Shown here piece after piece: positions 1 to 6,288 of a DNA stretch of 30,159 nt. The translations under genes were made by a program, and so were the position numbers. How positions within the stretch are numbered: position 1 is the first letter of the stretch; each line of letters starts with the position of its first letter. The stretch comes from Lachnospiraceae bacterium. GTDB lineage: Bacteria; Bacillota_A; Clostridia; Lachnospirales; Lachnospiraceae. The stretch covers positions 1 to 30,159 of the forward strand of contig JAFSFU010000123.1 in assembly GCA_017435025.1 (NCBI GenBank). Direction: 5' to 3'. The notes under the pieces were generated by a model. It saw only the letters and a program-made list of their open reading frames with translations. It made no database searches and had not been told where the DNA came from.

Positions 1-212
1 GTAAACACCTGATAGTGATGAATTGTGTCCGGAAAAACAATGGCAAAATCACCATCTTTCATATGAAAAAATTCGGTTCCGATTCCCAGCTCGAGCGTGC
101 CTTTTGTCACATAGATAAATTCAATATTATGGTGCATATGGGGCGAAACATGTTTCGATATTCTATGATTGATCAGAAGGCTTTCTTTACTTCCTGTATA
201 GATTGGTATCAA
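1..212 (-). CDS. AraC-family regulator, N-terminal part (runs off window)
   Basis: Read on the minus strand, this open frame continues beyond base 1, so only about 70 N-terminal residues are visible. They include HMHHNIEFIYVTKGTLEL followed by a KDGDFAIVFPDTIHHY stretch. This is the sugar-binding cupin pattern at the start of AraC/XylS-type transcription factors: paired histidines, a strand-rich region, then a GD-x(4-5)-P-x(3)-H turn. The HTH half lies outside the window, so a stand-alone cupin protein remains possible. I chose the TTG start at 212-210 because a GAGGAG ribosome binding site (226-221) lies 8 nt upstream. No ATG occurs earlier in frame near a ribosome binding site. What it regulates cannot be read from this fragment. 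Confidence 0.65.
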   Translation of the reverse strand, partial: MIPIYTGSKESLLINHRISKHVSPHMHHNIEFIYVTKGTLELGIGTEFFHMKDGDFAIVFPDTIHHYQVF

Positions 213-322
213 TATTTCAACTCCTCGCAAGATTTGGCTACTTTTTCTGTCTTTTTGGCAAGAATGTTATTTTTTTGTCATATATAATAAGGCCATACGA
301 TAAAGAAAGGAGAACATACAAT

Positions 323-400
323 ATGAAGAAATTTACAAATTATATGTTTTATGTTATGAGCTTTTTATCCAACTTTTTTAAGTGTAACTGCCACCTATAA
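323..400 (+). CDS. Possible 25-residue hydrophobic peptide, unknown
   Basis: A short open frame begins at an ATG preceded by AAAGGAG (306-312) at good spacing, and a TATAAT hexamer lies at 283-288. The peptide starts MKKFTNYMFYVMSFLSNF and ends with two cysteines close together (KCNCHL). A basic start plus an aromatic/hydrophobic stretch could be a membrane or signalling peptide, or the first codons of a decayed gene. No -35 element fits the TATAAT, no homologous family is recognised, and an overlapping minus-strand frame exists. I list it mainly because the ribosome binding site is good. Bases 401-531 that follow hold nothing I can assign. Confidence 0.25.
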   Translation: MKKFTNYMFYVMSFLSNFFKCNCHL

Positions 401-532
401 GCATGAAACACCTTTTTATCTGCTTCCTGTAATTGAATTATATAAATAGTGATTGGTTTCCGTCCATATACAGTATCAATCAAAACATGCATAAAATGAT
501 ACAACATCATTAGAAAAGGAAATTTAATTATA

Positions 533-616
533 AAAAAGGCCCCCAAAATGATATGTACCCTCTTTACTGGGCACTCCAGTAAGGAGGGTACATATCATAC
601 GGTCAGAGGCCTTTTT
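533..616. terminator. Very long hairpin, probably a bidirectional terminator
   Basis: Bases 548-570 pair with 576-598 in an uninterrupted 23-bp stem (one G-U pair) closed by a 5-nt loop. Outside this, AAAAAAGGCC (533-542) can pair with GGCCTTTTT (608-616) across an internal loop. T-runs on both strands make it usable as a terminator in both directions. It sits after the eamA-type gene, whose stop codon it overlaps, and faces the 323-400 region. The stem is much longer than an ordinary intrinsic terminator. Confidence 0.6.
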
Positions 617-1505
617 ATTTCGTTACTTGGTAAATACCTACCAGAATCAAACTTGCTCCGGCTAATAAACTTAATGTCATCGGTTCTCCCAGGAAAACCA
701 CTCCTGAGAACATGGAGCAGAGCGTTGTAATCGCTCCGAAGGATGATACTTTTACAACGGACATTCTTCCGACCGCATAGTTTACCAACAAATTAGCGCC
801 AATGGAACAAAATAGTCCAAGCATGGCAACCGAAAACAGAAATGACGGAACCAACATCGGGGCCAGATATACTCCGATATCTCCGCCGACGTCTTTCATC
901 GCCGATATCGTAAAACCTACGGCTGAAGCAATCAATACGATATAGGTACGCTCAAACGAAGTAAATTCCTCAGCGGTCTTTCGATTCACCGTCTTATACG
1001 CACCGGAAGTAACGCAAGTCAATACCAGGAACAGCGCTCCCTTGGCTGAGACGATTCCCAATGAGCTGCCTGCCACCGTCATAATTATAACACCAAGAAC
1101 CGGAAGAATACAAAACACTGCCTGTCGTTTTGTTGGAAATTCCTTTAAAAATATCACTGCAAAGATAATCGCAAGTACCGGAGCTACCGCCAGTACTGCT
1201 CCCGAAATCGTTGTATTCGTATAATGAATAGCGGAAGTTTCAAAACTATAATACAGCAGCTGCAAGATTGCTAAGACTGCGGCGACTCTCCAGTTCTTTC
1301 CTTTCAATGAAACCTGCACTTTTCCCGATACTATGATTCCCGTCATCAGCAGAGCGGCGAAAATAAACCGGTAGGACAGAAGCACATTCGAGCTTGCTGT
1401 CTGCAGCGCTGTCTTCGTAAACAGATAACTGAATCCCCAAAGAATATGGCCTGCATATGCACAAAGAATTGGAAACCATCTTTGTTTTGTAATGTTTTCT
1501 AACAT
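615..1505 (-). CDS. EamA/DMT-superfamily transporter, probable metabolite exporter
   Basis: The 296-residue protein has about ten hydrophobic segments in two similar halves, the typical layout and length of drug/metabolite (EamA, RhaT/YdcZ-like) permeases of the cytoplasmic membrane. Characteristic stretches are HILWGFSYLFTKTAL at the start of the first repeat and FLGEPMTLSLLAGASLILVG at the end of the second. The start at 1505 is preceded by GGGGGAG about 7 nt upstream. A longer frame exists upstream but crosses the promoter and the divergent gene, so it is not used. It is transcribed divergently from the LysR regulator at 1624, which probably controls it. Substrate is unknown; amino-acid-like metabolites are common for the family. 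Confidence 0.85.
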   Translation of the reverse strand: MLENITKQRWFPILCAYAGHILWGFSYLFTKTALQTASSNVLLSYRFIFAALLMTGIIVSGKVQVSLKGKNWRVAAVLAILQLLYYSFETSAIHYTNTTISGAVLAVAPVLAIIFAVIFLKEFPTKRQAVFCILPVLGVIIMTVAGSSLGIVSAKGALFLVLTCVTSGAYKTVNRKTAEEFTSFERTYIVLIASAVGFTISAMKDVGGDIGVYLAPMLVPSFLFSVAMLGLFCSIGANLLVNYAVGRMSVVKVSSFGAITTLCSMFSGVVFLGEPMTLSLLAGASLILVGIYQVTK

Positions 1506-1536
1506 CTTACTCTCCCCCTTATCATTCGTTTTTCTC

Positions 1537-1565
1537 ATTATATCTCTCGCGATATCCATTGTAAA
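1537..1565 (-). promoter_or_regulatory. Promoter of the EamA transporter gene
   Basis: On the minus strand TTTACA (1565-1560), a 17-nt spacer and TATAAT (1542-1537) form a good sigma-A promoter about 32 nt before the chosen start codon. Its -35 overlaps the -35 of the divergent lysR promoter. Confidence 0.7.
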
Positions 1566-1587
1566 ATTCACAAAATCGCTATATAAT
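1559..1587 (+). promoter_or_regulatory. lysR promoter with overlapping LysR-type operator
   Basis: TTGTAA (1559-1564), a 17-nt spacer and TATAAT (1582-1587) form a plus-strand promoter for the LysR gene. The sequence TTGTAAAATTCACAA (1559-1573) is a perfect TTGT-N7-ACAA palindrome that fits the T-N11-A rule for LysR-type operators. It covers the -35 elements of both divergent promoters. A regulator bound here could repress itself and control the exporter, the classic LysR arrangement. Binding is inferred. Confidence 0.65.
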
Positions 1588-1623
1588 ATGGGAAAAATCC
1601 GATATTTTGGTGGTGAATAAACG

Positions 1624-2517
1624 ATGACACATTTAGAAATAGAGGCTTTTCTGGCTATCTGCAAACATAAAACAATCTCAAAAGCTGCGGCTGAACTGTT
1701 TATCAGTCAATCCACGCTGAGCGAACGCCTGAAAACATTAGAGGGAAAATTAAATCATACATTACTTTTACGCCACAAAGGAATTCGCGAAATCACTCTG
1801 ACTCCGGAAGGGCACACATTTTATAATCTTGCGCTTCAGTACAAAGAGCTGATAGAAAAAATGAATGCTCTTGGTGATTCAAAAACCCCCTCACAGCTAC
1901 GGGTTGCCTCTTTCAACAGCGTCGGAAGCTATCTCCTCTCGCCGGTTTATGAACGATTTATCCGGAATTATCCACATGTCCAATTAATCATTCAGGATCT
2001 TAGCACACCAATCGCATGCAGTCAGATTGAACAAAGTCAAACGGATCTTTTCTTTTCGACAGAACACGTAAATACGGATCAGATTATCTCAGTTCCTTTT
2101 CTGTCTGAACCAATGGTTCTTGTTTGTTCCGAAACTTCTGCATATCCGGACAGCGTTTCTCTGGATATGCTTTTACCGCAAGACGAGATACACATTAGCT
2201 GGTGCAGAGATTTTAACCGATGGTATCAGTCCAACTTTCCCAAACATTCTGAGCAGCACATCCGGATTGAACTTGCTGACCAGTTTCGTTATTTCATGCA
2301 CAGACCCAATTGCTGGTCCATCGTTCCCCAGAGTGTTGCAAAAGAACTGACATCCTTTACAAACATTCGCCAGTGTCAACTGCAATTTTATGTTCCAAAC
2401 AGAATCCTTTATATTCTCTCGAAACGGAATCGTTCCGAAACCGGATACATCCACCCCTTCATTCAAGACTTAAAAGAGACTGTCCGTACGATGCAAATCG
2501 GTGAACTGCTCCTGTAA
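1624..2517 (+). CDS. LysR-family transcriptional regulator
   Basis: The 297-residue protein has the standard LysR length. Its N-terminal winged HTH spans about residues 1-60, with KTISKAAAELFISQSTLSERLKTLE matching the LysR recognition-helix pattern (AA-x-L-x-(I/V)-SQ-(S/P)-x-(L/V)-S). The rest is a periplasmic-binding-protein-like effector domain starting near residue 90 (QLRVASFNSVGSYLLSP). The start codon follows a modest GGTGGTG ribosome binding site. It is divergent from the EamA exporter and shares the operator-containing intergenic region with it. It is therefore probably the local regulator of that exporter, responding to an unidentified small molecule. No truncation is visible. Confidence 0.9.
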   Translation: MTHLEIEAFLAICKHKTISKAAAELFISQSTLSERLKTLEGKLNHTLLLRHKGIREITLTPEGHTFYNLALQYKELIEKMNALGDSKTPSQLRVASFNSVGSYLLSPVYERFIRNYPHVQLIIQDLSTPIACSQIEQSQTDLFFSTEHVNTDQIISVPFLSEPMVLVCSETSAYPDSVSLDMLLPQDEIHISWCRDFNRWYQSNFPKHSEQHIRIELADQFRYFMHRPNCWSIVPQSVAKELTSFTNIRQCQLQFYVPNRILYILSKRNRSETGYIHPFIQDLKETVRTMQIGELLL

Positions 2518-2560
2518 ACGATAAAATCCCCCGGCGGTATTCGGTGATATCAGACAAAAA

Positions 2561-2600
2561 AGACCCCAGAAAGCCTTATTTTACAAGCTTTCTGGGGTCT
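2561..2600. terminator. Terminator after lysR, a relict guaA terminator
   Basis: AGACCCCAGAAAGC (2561-2574) pairs perfectly with 2587-2600 around a 12-nt loop. On the minus strand the stem is followed by six Ts. On the plus strand the T-rich stretch is weaker. It therefore works best for minus-strand transcripts, as expected if it was originally the terminator of a guaA copy (see the repeat at 2562-2631). It can still end lysR transcription. Confidence 0.75.
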
Positions 2601-2631
2601 TGATTTTATTTGAACTCAATTGTTGCCGGCG
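2562..2631. repeat. Direct repeat copy A (guaA 3' end plus terminator)
   Basis: These 70 bases match 6219-6288 in the same orientation, with 37 identical bases at the left end and 7 mismatches overall. The repeat contains the terminator stem and, on the minus strand, the last codons of guaA. Identity stops at base 2631, where madM-related sequence begins. The pair brackets a segment of about 3.6 kb carrying the madM relic and metNIQ. Confidence 0.85.
2606..2631 (-). pseudogene. Relict guaA C-terminal codons
   Basis: On the minus strand these bases read PATIEFK and then TAA, compared with PATIEFE and TAA at the end of the intact guaA (6263). Two codons differ silently and one changes Glu to Lys. 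This is only the last eight codons of the gene, cut off abruptly at about 2631. It lies in front of the same terminator hairpin as the intact gene. Confidence 0.7.
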
Positions 2632-2632
2632 A

Positions 2633-3137
2633 GCTTCATTTCAGAAAAACTTATGTATGGCCGCATCCATTCCTCTGCAATCGCAATTTTTCTTGGCCTG
2701 ATCGCCGCATATATCGGCGGTGCGATAACCGGCGGTGAAAAAGGACTGGCAGATATCGCTGTGTTCAGCGGTCTTGGTATTTTGGGCGGTTCCACACTTC
2801 GAAACTTTACGATTATTGCGGCATCTTACGGAGCCAATCTGTCTGAAATAAAAAAGGCAGGTCCTGCCGGCTTCCTTTCGCTGTTTGTGGGCATTGCTTC
2901 TTCATCATGATCCTGACCCCTTTCGTTGCCAAACACGTAGGAATCACCAATCCTAAAATGGCAATGATCTATGGCGGTTTGGTTGGCTCTACCAGCGGTG
3001 TTTCCACCGGCTTGGCAGCCACAGACCCGGAACTGGTTCCCTACGGAACCATGGTCGCGACGTTTTATTCCGGATTTGGATGTCTTCTGTGTCCGTCGCT
3101 GATGTATGGTATTACAAAATTGTTTTTCCCTGCCTAA
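2633..3137 (+). pseudogene. madM: madM relic, malonate carrier subunit (5' truncated, internal deletion, frameshift)
   Basis: Two fragments in different frames resemble MadM, the larger membrane subunit of the MadL/MadM malonate uptake carrier. The first (about 2633-2905) reads GRIHSSAIAIFLGLIAAYIG and continues with GEKGLADIAVFSGLGILGG and NLSEIKKAG, then meets a stop. The second (about 2900-3137) reads MILTPFVAKHVGITNPKMAM and later STGLAATDPELVPYGTMVAT. MadM is normally about 250 residues. Here the first transmembrane segments are missing, roughly 70 central residues are deleted at about 2900, and the halves are out of frame. No madL or malonate decarboxylase genes are nearby. The family assignment rests on remembered MadM sequence and looks strong. 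The gene is surely non-functional. Confidence 0.8.
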
Positions 3138-3181
3138 AGTCAGTTTATTTCTTTGCTTTTACCTTTTTTTCAAAAAAGCCG

Positions 3182-3210
3182 TTGACAAATTGGATAAAAA
3201 GCAATATTAT
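3182..3210 (+). promoter_or_regulatory. Promoter of the T-box/metNIQ operon
   Basis: Perfect TTGACA (3182-3187), a 17-nt spacer and TATTAT (3205-3210). Transcription should begin at about 3217, immediately before the T-box leader. Confidence 0.8.
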
Positions 3211-3216
3211 GGTTGC

Positions 3217-3509
3217 AATTAGCATATTATCCTACAAAGACATGGAAGAGAAGAGTACTAAGTGGATTCTTTCACAGAGAGTTCCCGGCTGCTGAGAGGG
3301 AATAAAGAGAAGCTTACGAAGATGGTCTCGGAGTCGCATGGTCGAATATTTTAGACTATGACGGGAGCGCCCGTTACAGCGATAGAGTATAACCCGCAAA
3401 AGCGGTCGTACTCGATGAGGTATGGTATGTGAATGCCAGATGAAGTTAGGTGGTACCACGTGAGTATTCACTCTCGTCCTAATCTTATGATTGGGATGAG
3501 AGTTTTTTT
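3217..3509 (+). promoter_or_regulatory. T-box riboswitch, apparent methionine specifier
   Basis: The leader shows the landmarks of a transcriptional T-box. There is an AGTA motif on the 5' side of stem I (3254-3257) and the AGAGAG...GCTGCTGAGAG apical region (about 3277-3298). The 3' side of stem I has the pattern GAA-GATG-GTCTCGGAGT, which places codon ATG (3322-3324) in the specifier position. The T-box core TTAGGTGGTACCACG is at 3446-3460, followed by an intrinsic terminator. The TGGT at 3451-3454 would pair with ACCA, as expected for a tRNA with discriminator A such as tRNA-Met. Uncharged tRNA-Met should stabilise the antiterminator and switch on the downstream methionine importer. The elements are seen directly; the folding and specifier position are inferred. 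Confidence 0.9.
3470..3509 (+). terminator. T-box attenuator terminator
   Basis: Bases 3470-3484 pair with 3489-3503 (15 bp, two G-U wobbles, 4-nt TTAT loop) followed by seven Ts. The 5' arm lies just after the T-box core, so the antiterminator and terminator are mutually exclusive. Confidence 0.9.
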
Positions 3510-3577
3510 ATTGTCTGGGAAAGTTCTTTCAGCTAACGAAAATGCTCCCGGCCACTGAAACAGAAAGGGGACAAAAC

Positions 3578-4609
3578 ATGATACAACTGGAACACATCAG
3601 CAAAACTTTTGATACAACTGCCGGCAATGTCCATGCAGTGCAGGACGTCTCTCTCGAAATCCGGGACGGAGAAATTTTCGGAATCATCGGATTTTCCGGC
3701 GCCGGAAAATCCACACTGGTCCGCTGCATCAACCTTCTGGAACGGCCGACTTCCGGAAGTGTCCAGATTGACGGAGTCGAACTCACGACCTTGGGAGAAA
3801 AACAGCTCCGAGAAGTCCGGACAAAAATCGGCATGATTTTCCAGCATTTTAACCTGATGCGTTCCAGAACAGTATACGAGAATATCGATTTTCCACTCAA
3901 GAAAAGCAAACTTTCTAAGGCGCAGCGGGAAGAAAAAATCCATTCTCTTCTGGAGCTGGTCGGGCTGACGGATAAGAAAAACGTCTATCCATCCCAATTG
4001 TCCGGCGGCCAAAAGCAGCGAGTTGCCATTGCGAGGGCACTGGCCAATGACCCTAAAGTCCTTCTTTGCGACGAAGCCACAAGTGCTCTAGACCCTCAGA
4101 CAACCCAGTCAATCCTAAAACTGTTAAAAAAAGTCAACGCAGAATTGGGAATCACCATTGTACTGATCACCCACGAAATGAGTGTGGTAAAAGACATTTG
4201 TGACCGTGTCGCGATCATGGATGCAGGCACAGTCGTAGAAACCGGAAATACGGTCGACGTATTCAGCAAACCGCAACAGCCGCTCACCAAAGATTTCATC
4301 GAGACGGCAACAAATATCCGCAAAATTTATGAACTAATCGAAGATGACAACGAGTTAACGAGACTGGAAGACGGCGAGAAAATGGTCCTGCTTACCTACT
4401 CGGGCTCCAACGCAGGTGAACCAATGATCTCCTATTTATCCAAAGCATATGATGTCCGGGCCAATATTATCTACGGAAACATCGATTATCTAAAGGGCAT
4501 CCCTCTTGGAAAACTGGTGGTCACTTTAAGCGGTGATCCAGAGCATATCGCTGGAGCGCTGAACTATATCAACTCCCAGGGAGTGGAAGTGGAGGTAATT
4601 AAAGAATGA
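3578..4609 (+). CDS. metN: Methionine ABC importer ATP-binding protein MetN
   Basis: This 343-residue ATPase energises methionine uptake by MetNI at the cytoplasmic face. Walker A is GFSGAGKST (residues 38-46), followed by the signature LSGGQKQR, Walker B VLLCDEATSALDP and the switch histidine in LITHEMS. The C-terminal part, from about residue 265, is the ACT-like NIL domain (for example KAYDVRANIIYGNIDYLKG), which in known MetN proteins binds methionine and inhibits transport. I chose the ATG at 3578 over the in-frame ATG at 3542 because AAAGGGG lies 7 nt before it and MIQLEHISKTF is the usual N-terminus. The stop overlaps the metI start by 4 bases (ATGA). The T-box upstream supports methionine rather than another substrate. 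Confidence 0.97.
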   Translation: MIQLEHISKTFDTTAGNVHAVQDVSLEIRDGEIFGIIGFSGAGKSTLVRCINLLERPTSGSVQIDGVELTTLGEKQLREVRTKIGMIFQHFNLMRSRTVYENIDFPLKKSKLSKAQREEKIHSLLELVGLTDKKNVYPSQLSGGQKQRVAIARALANDPKVLLCDEATSALDPQTTQSILKLLKKVNAELGITIVLITHEMSVVKDICDRVAIMDAGTVVETGNTVDVFSKPQQPLTKDFIETATNIRKIYELIEDDNELTRLEDGEKMVLLTYSGSNAGEPMISYLSKAYDVRANIIYGNIDYLKGIPLGKLVVTLSGDPEHIAGALNYINSQGVEVEVIKE

Positions 4610-5283
4610 GTTTTCTGTATACAATCGCTCCAAATCTAGAACGTCTCGGCGGCGAACTTGTCAAATGTCTCGGACAGACATTGAAGATGTTGGCTGTTTC
4701 GGGAAGTATCTCCTTCCTTCTTGGTCTATTTTTCGGTGTAGTCCTAATCACAACGCGAAAAGGCGGTATCCTCCAGAATATCCTGATCTACCGAATTTTG
4801 GATAAGGCCATCGACGTGATCCGATCGATCCCATTTATTATCCTGATGGTGCTTTTAATCCCTGTGAGCCGTGCCCTCGTCGGTACAGGTTCCGGTGTCA
4901 CCGGTTCTTATGTGGCTCTGATCGCCGGAACAGTCCCTTTCTTTTCCAGGCAGATTGAAACCGTACTGGCTGACCTGGATTATGGACTTATCGAAGCAAG
5001 CGAGGCCATGGGGTTCTCCCCACTGGAAATCATCCTTGGTGTCTATCTGAAAGAAAGCATCCCAGGCATCACCCGCGTTACGATGATCACCTTCGTCAGT
5101 CTGATCGGTGTCACCGCCATGGCAGGTGCCATTGGTGCCGGCGGCCTCGGCGATTTCGCGATCCGGTACGGTTATCAGATGGGCTACACGGACATGAGCT
5201 GGATTACTGTACTCATTATTTTGCTCCTGATCAGCATCTTCCAGTGCATCGGAAATATGATCATTGCAAAAACCACGCACTAA
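4606..5283 (+). CDS. metI: Methionine ABC importer permease MetI
   Basis: The 225-residue integral membrane protein has about five transmembrane segments. It carries the coupling-helix EAA motif EASEAMGFSPLEIILGVYL, which docks onto MetN. Its length and the sequence GVTAMAGAIGAGGLGDFAIRYGYQ are typical of MetI (BPD_transp_1 family). The start codon overlaps the metN stop, indicating translational coupling. A 46-nt gap with its own ribosome binding site separates it from metQ. Confidence 0.96.
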   Translation: MSFLYTIAPNLERLGGELVKCLGQTLKMLAVSGSISFLLGLFFGVVLITTRKGGILQNILIYRILDKAIDVIRSIPFIILMVLLIPVSRALVGTGSGVTGSYVALIAGTVPFFSRQIETVLADLDYGLIEASEAMGFSPLEIILGVYLKESIPGITRVTMITFVSLIGVTAMAGAIGAGGLGDFAIRYGYQMGYTDMSWITVLIILLLISIFQCIGNMIIAKTTH

Positions 5284-5329
5284 ATACTTCCACAAGCTAA
5301 AAATATAATCAAAAAGGAGAGTAAAAATT

Positions 5330-6208
5330 ATGAAGAAAATCCGGAAAACAACAGCAGCCATCCTCGTATCCGCATGTGCACTTAGTCTGATCGGTTGTGG
5401 TGCAAAAGAAAGTAACACGACAACAGCCCAGGCCGGTTCCGCTGCCCAGCCGACCATCGTAAAAATCGGTGTCGTAGGCGAATATAACGCCCAGTGGGAC
5501 ACCATCAATGAACTTCTTGCTGATGACGGAATCCAGATCGAACTGGTAAAATTCACAGACTACGCAGCTCCGAACCGTGCATTAAATGACGGCGAAATTG
5601 ATCTGAATGCATTCCAGCATAAGGCATTCCTTGCAAATGACATTGCCCAGAAAGGCTACGAAATTTCCGATATCGGTGACACGATCATCGCTCCCCTCTG
5701 CATCTACAACAACGCAGACAAGATTTCCTCCATCGAAGACATTAAAGACGGCGATGTAATCGCAATCCCGAGCGATCTGACCAACGGAGGCCGTGCATTA
5801 AAGCTTTTAGAAGAAGCCGGTCTGATCACATGCGATCCTGAAAAAGGCTTTACTCCGACCAAAGCAGACATCCTCACTTATCACGTGGCCATTGATATCA
5901 AAGAAGCCGAATCCGCTACTCTGTTCAATATTCTTCCGGACTGTTCAGCAGCGATCATCAATGGCGGCAACGCATTCACAGCAGGTCTTGATCCGCTGAA
6001 CGATTCCATTTTCCAGGAAGATGTGAACCCAGAAACCAATGAGGCAGTTCCACAGCTGATCAATATCATCGCAGCCCGTACAAAAGACAAAGACAACGAA
6101 ATCTACAAGAAAGTCGTTGACGCATACCACACAAAGGAAGTGGAAACAACCATCAAAGAAGCGTACAAAGGTGCATTCCTCTGCGCATGGGAAGGTGCTG
6201 AGAACTAG
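5330..6208 (+). CDS. metQ: Methionine-binding lipoprotein MetQ (NlpA family)
   Basis: The 292-residue extracytoplasmic receptor is preceded by AGGAG 10 nt before the ATG. It opens with a lipoprotein signal peptide: a basic start, a hydrophobic core and the lipobox LIGC with the lipidated cysteine at residue 23. A Ser/Thr/Ala-rich linker follows. The mature domain begins IVKIGVVGEYNAQWDTI and includes GEIDLNAFQHKAFL and IAIPSDLTNGGRALKLL, both characteristic of the NlpA/MetQ fold. It delivers methionine to MetI-MetN. It is the last gene of the T-box-controlled operon and is followed directly by the terminator at 6218. Confidence 0.95.
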   Translation: MKKIRKTTAAILVSACALSLIGCGAKESNTTTAQAGSAAQPTIVKIGVVGEYNAQWDTINELLADDGIQIELVKFTDYAAPNRALNDGEIDLNAFQHKAFLANDIAQKGYEISDIGDTIIAPLCIYNNADKISSIEDIKDGDVIAIPSDLTNGGRALKLLEEAGLITCDPEKGFTPTKADILTYHVAIDIKEAESATLFNILPDCSAAIINGGNAFTAGLDPLNDSIFQEDVNPETNEAVPQLINIIAARTKDKDNEIYKKVVDAYHTKEVETTIKEAYKGAFLCAWEGAEN

Positions 6209-6217
6209 GAAATGAAA

Positions 6218-6257
6218 AGACCCCAGAAAGCCTTATTTTACAAGCTTTCTGGGGTTT
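6218..6257. terminator. Shared terminator of metQ and guaA
   Basis: The same GACCCCAGAAAGC hairpin as at 2561-2600 lies between the convergent metQ and guaA stops. The T-tract is better on the guaA (minus) side, as AAAA precedes the stem on the plus strand. It can serve both genes. Confidence 0.8.
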
Positions 6258-6288
6258 GGGCTTTATTCAAATTCAATTGTTGCCGGCG
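6219..6288. repeat. Direct repeat copy B (guaA 3' end plus terminator)
   Basis: Second copy of the 70-bp repeat at 2562-2631, in the same orientation and offset by exactly 3657 bases. Here it belongs to the intact guaA gene and its terminator. Confidence 0.85.

Noticed and set aside
349..546. Minus-strand 65-codon frame overlapping the small plus-strand peptide
   Set aside because: It starts at a TTG inside the long hairpin, has no ribosome binding site and no recognised similarity.
1506..1664. N-terminal extension of the EamA transporter frame
   Set aside because: It crosses the promoter and the start of the divergent lysR gene. The start at 1505 has a good ribosome binding site and the usual protein length.
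2620..2910. Plus-strand frame starting at 2620 as an intact small membrane protein
   Set aside because: Its first codons are antisense guaA sequence and the remainder is a fragment of MadM, so it is a relic rather than a real short gene.
3542..3577. Upstream ATG as the metN start
   Set aside because: No ribosome binding site precedes it. The ATG at 3578 has AAAGGGG at correct spacing and gives the normal MetN N-terminus.
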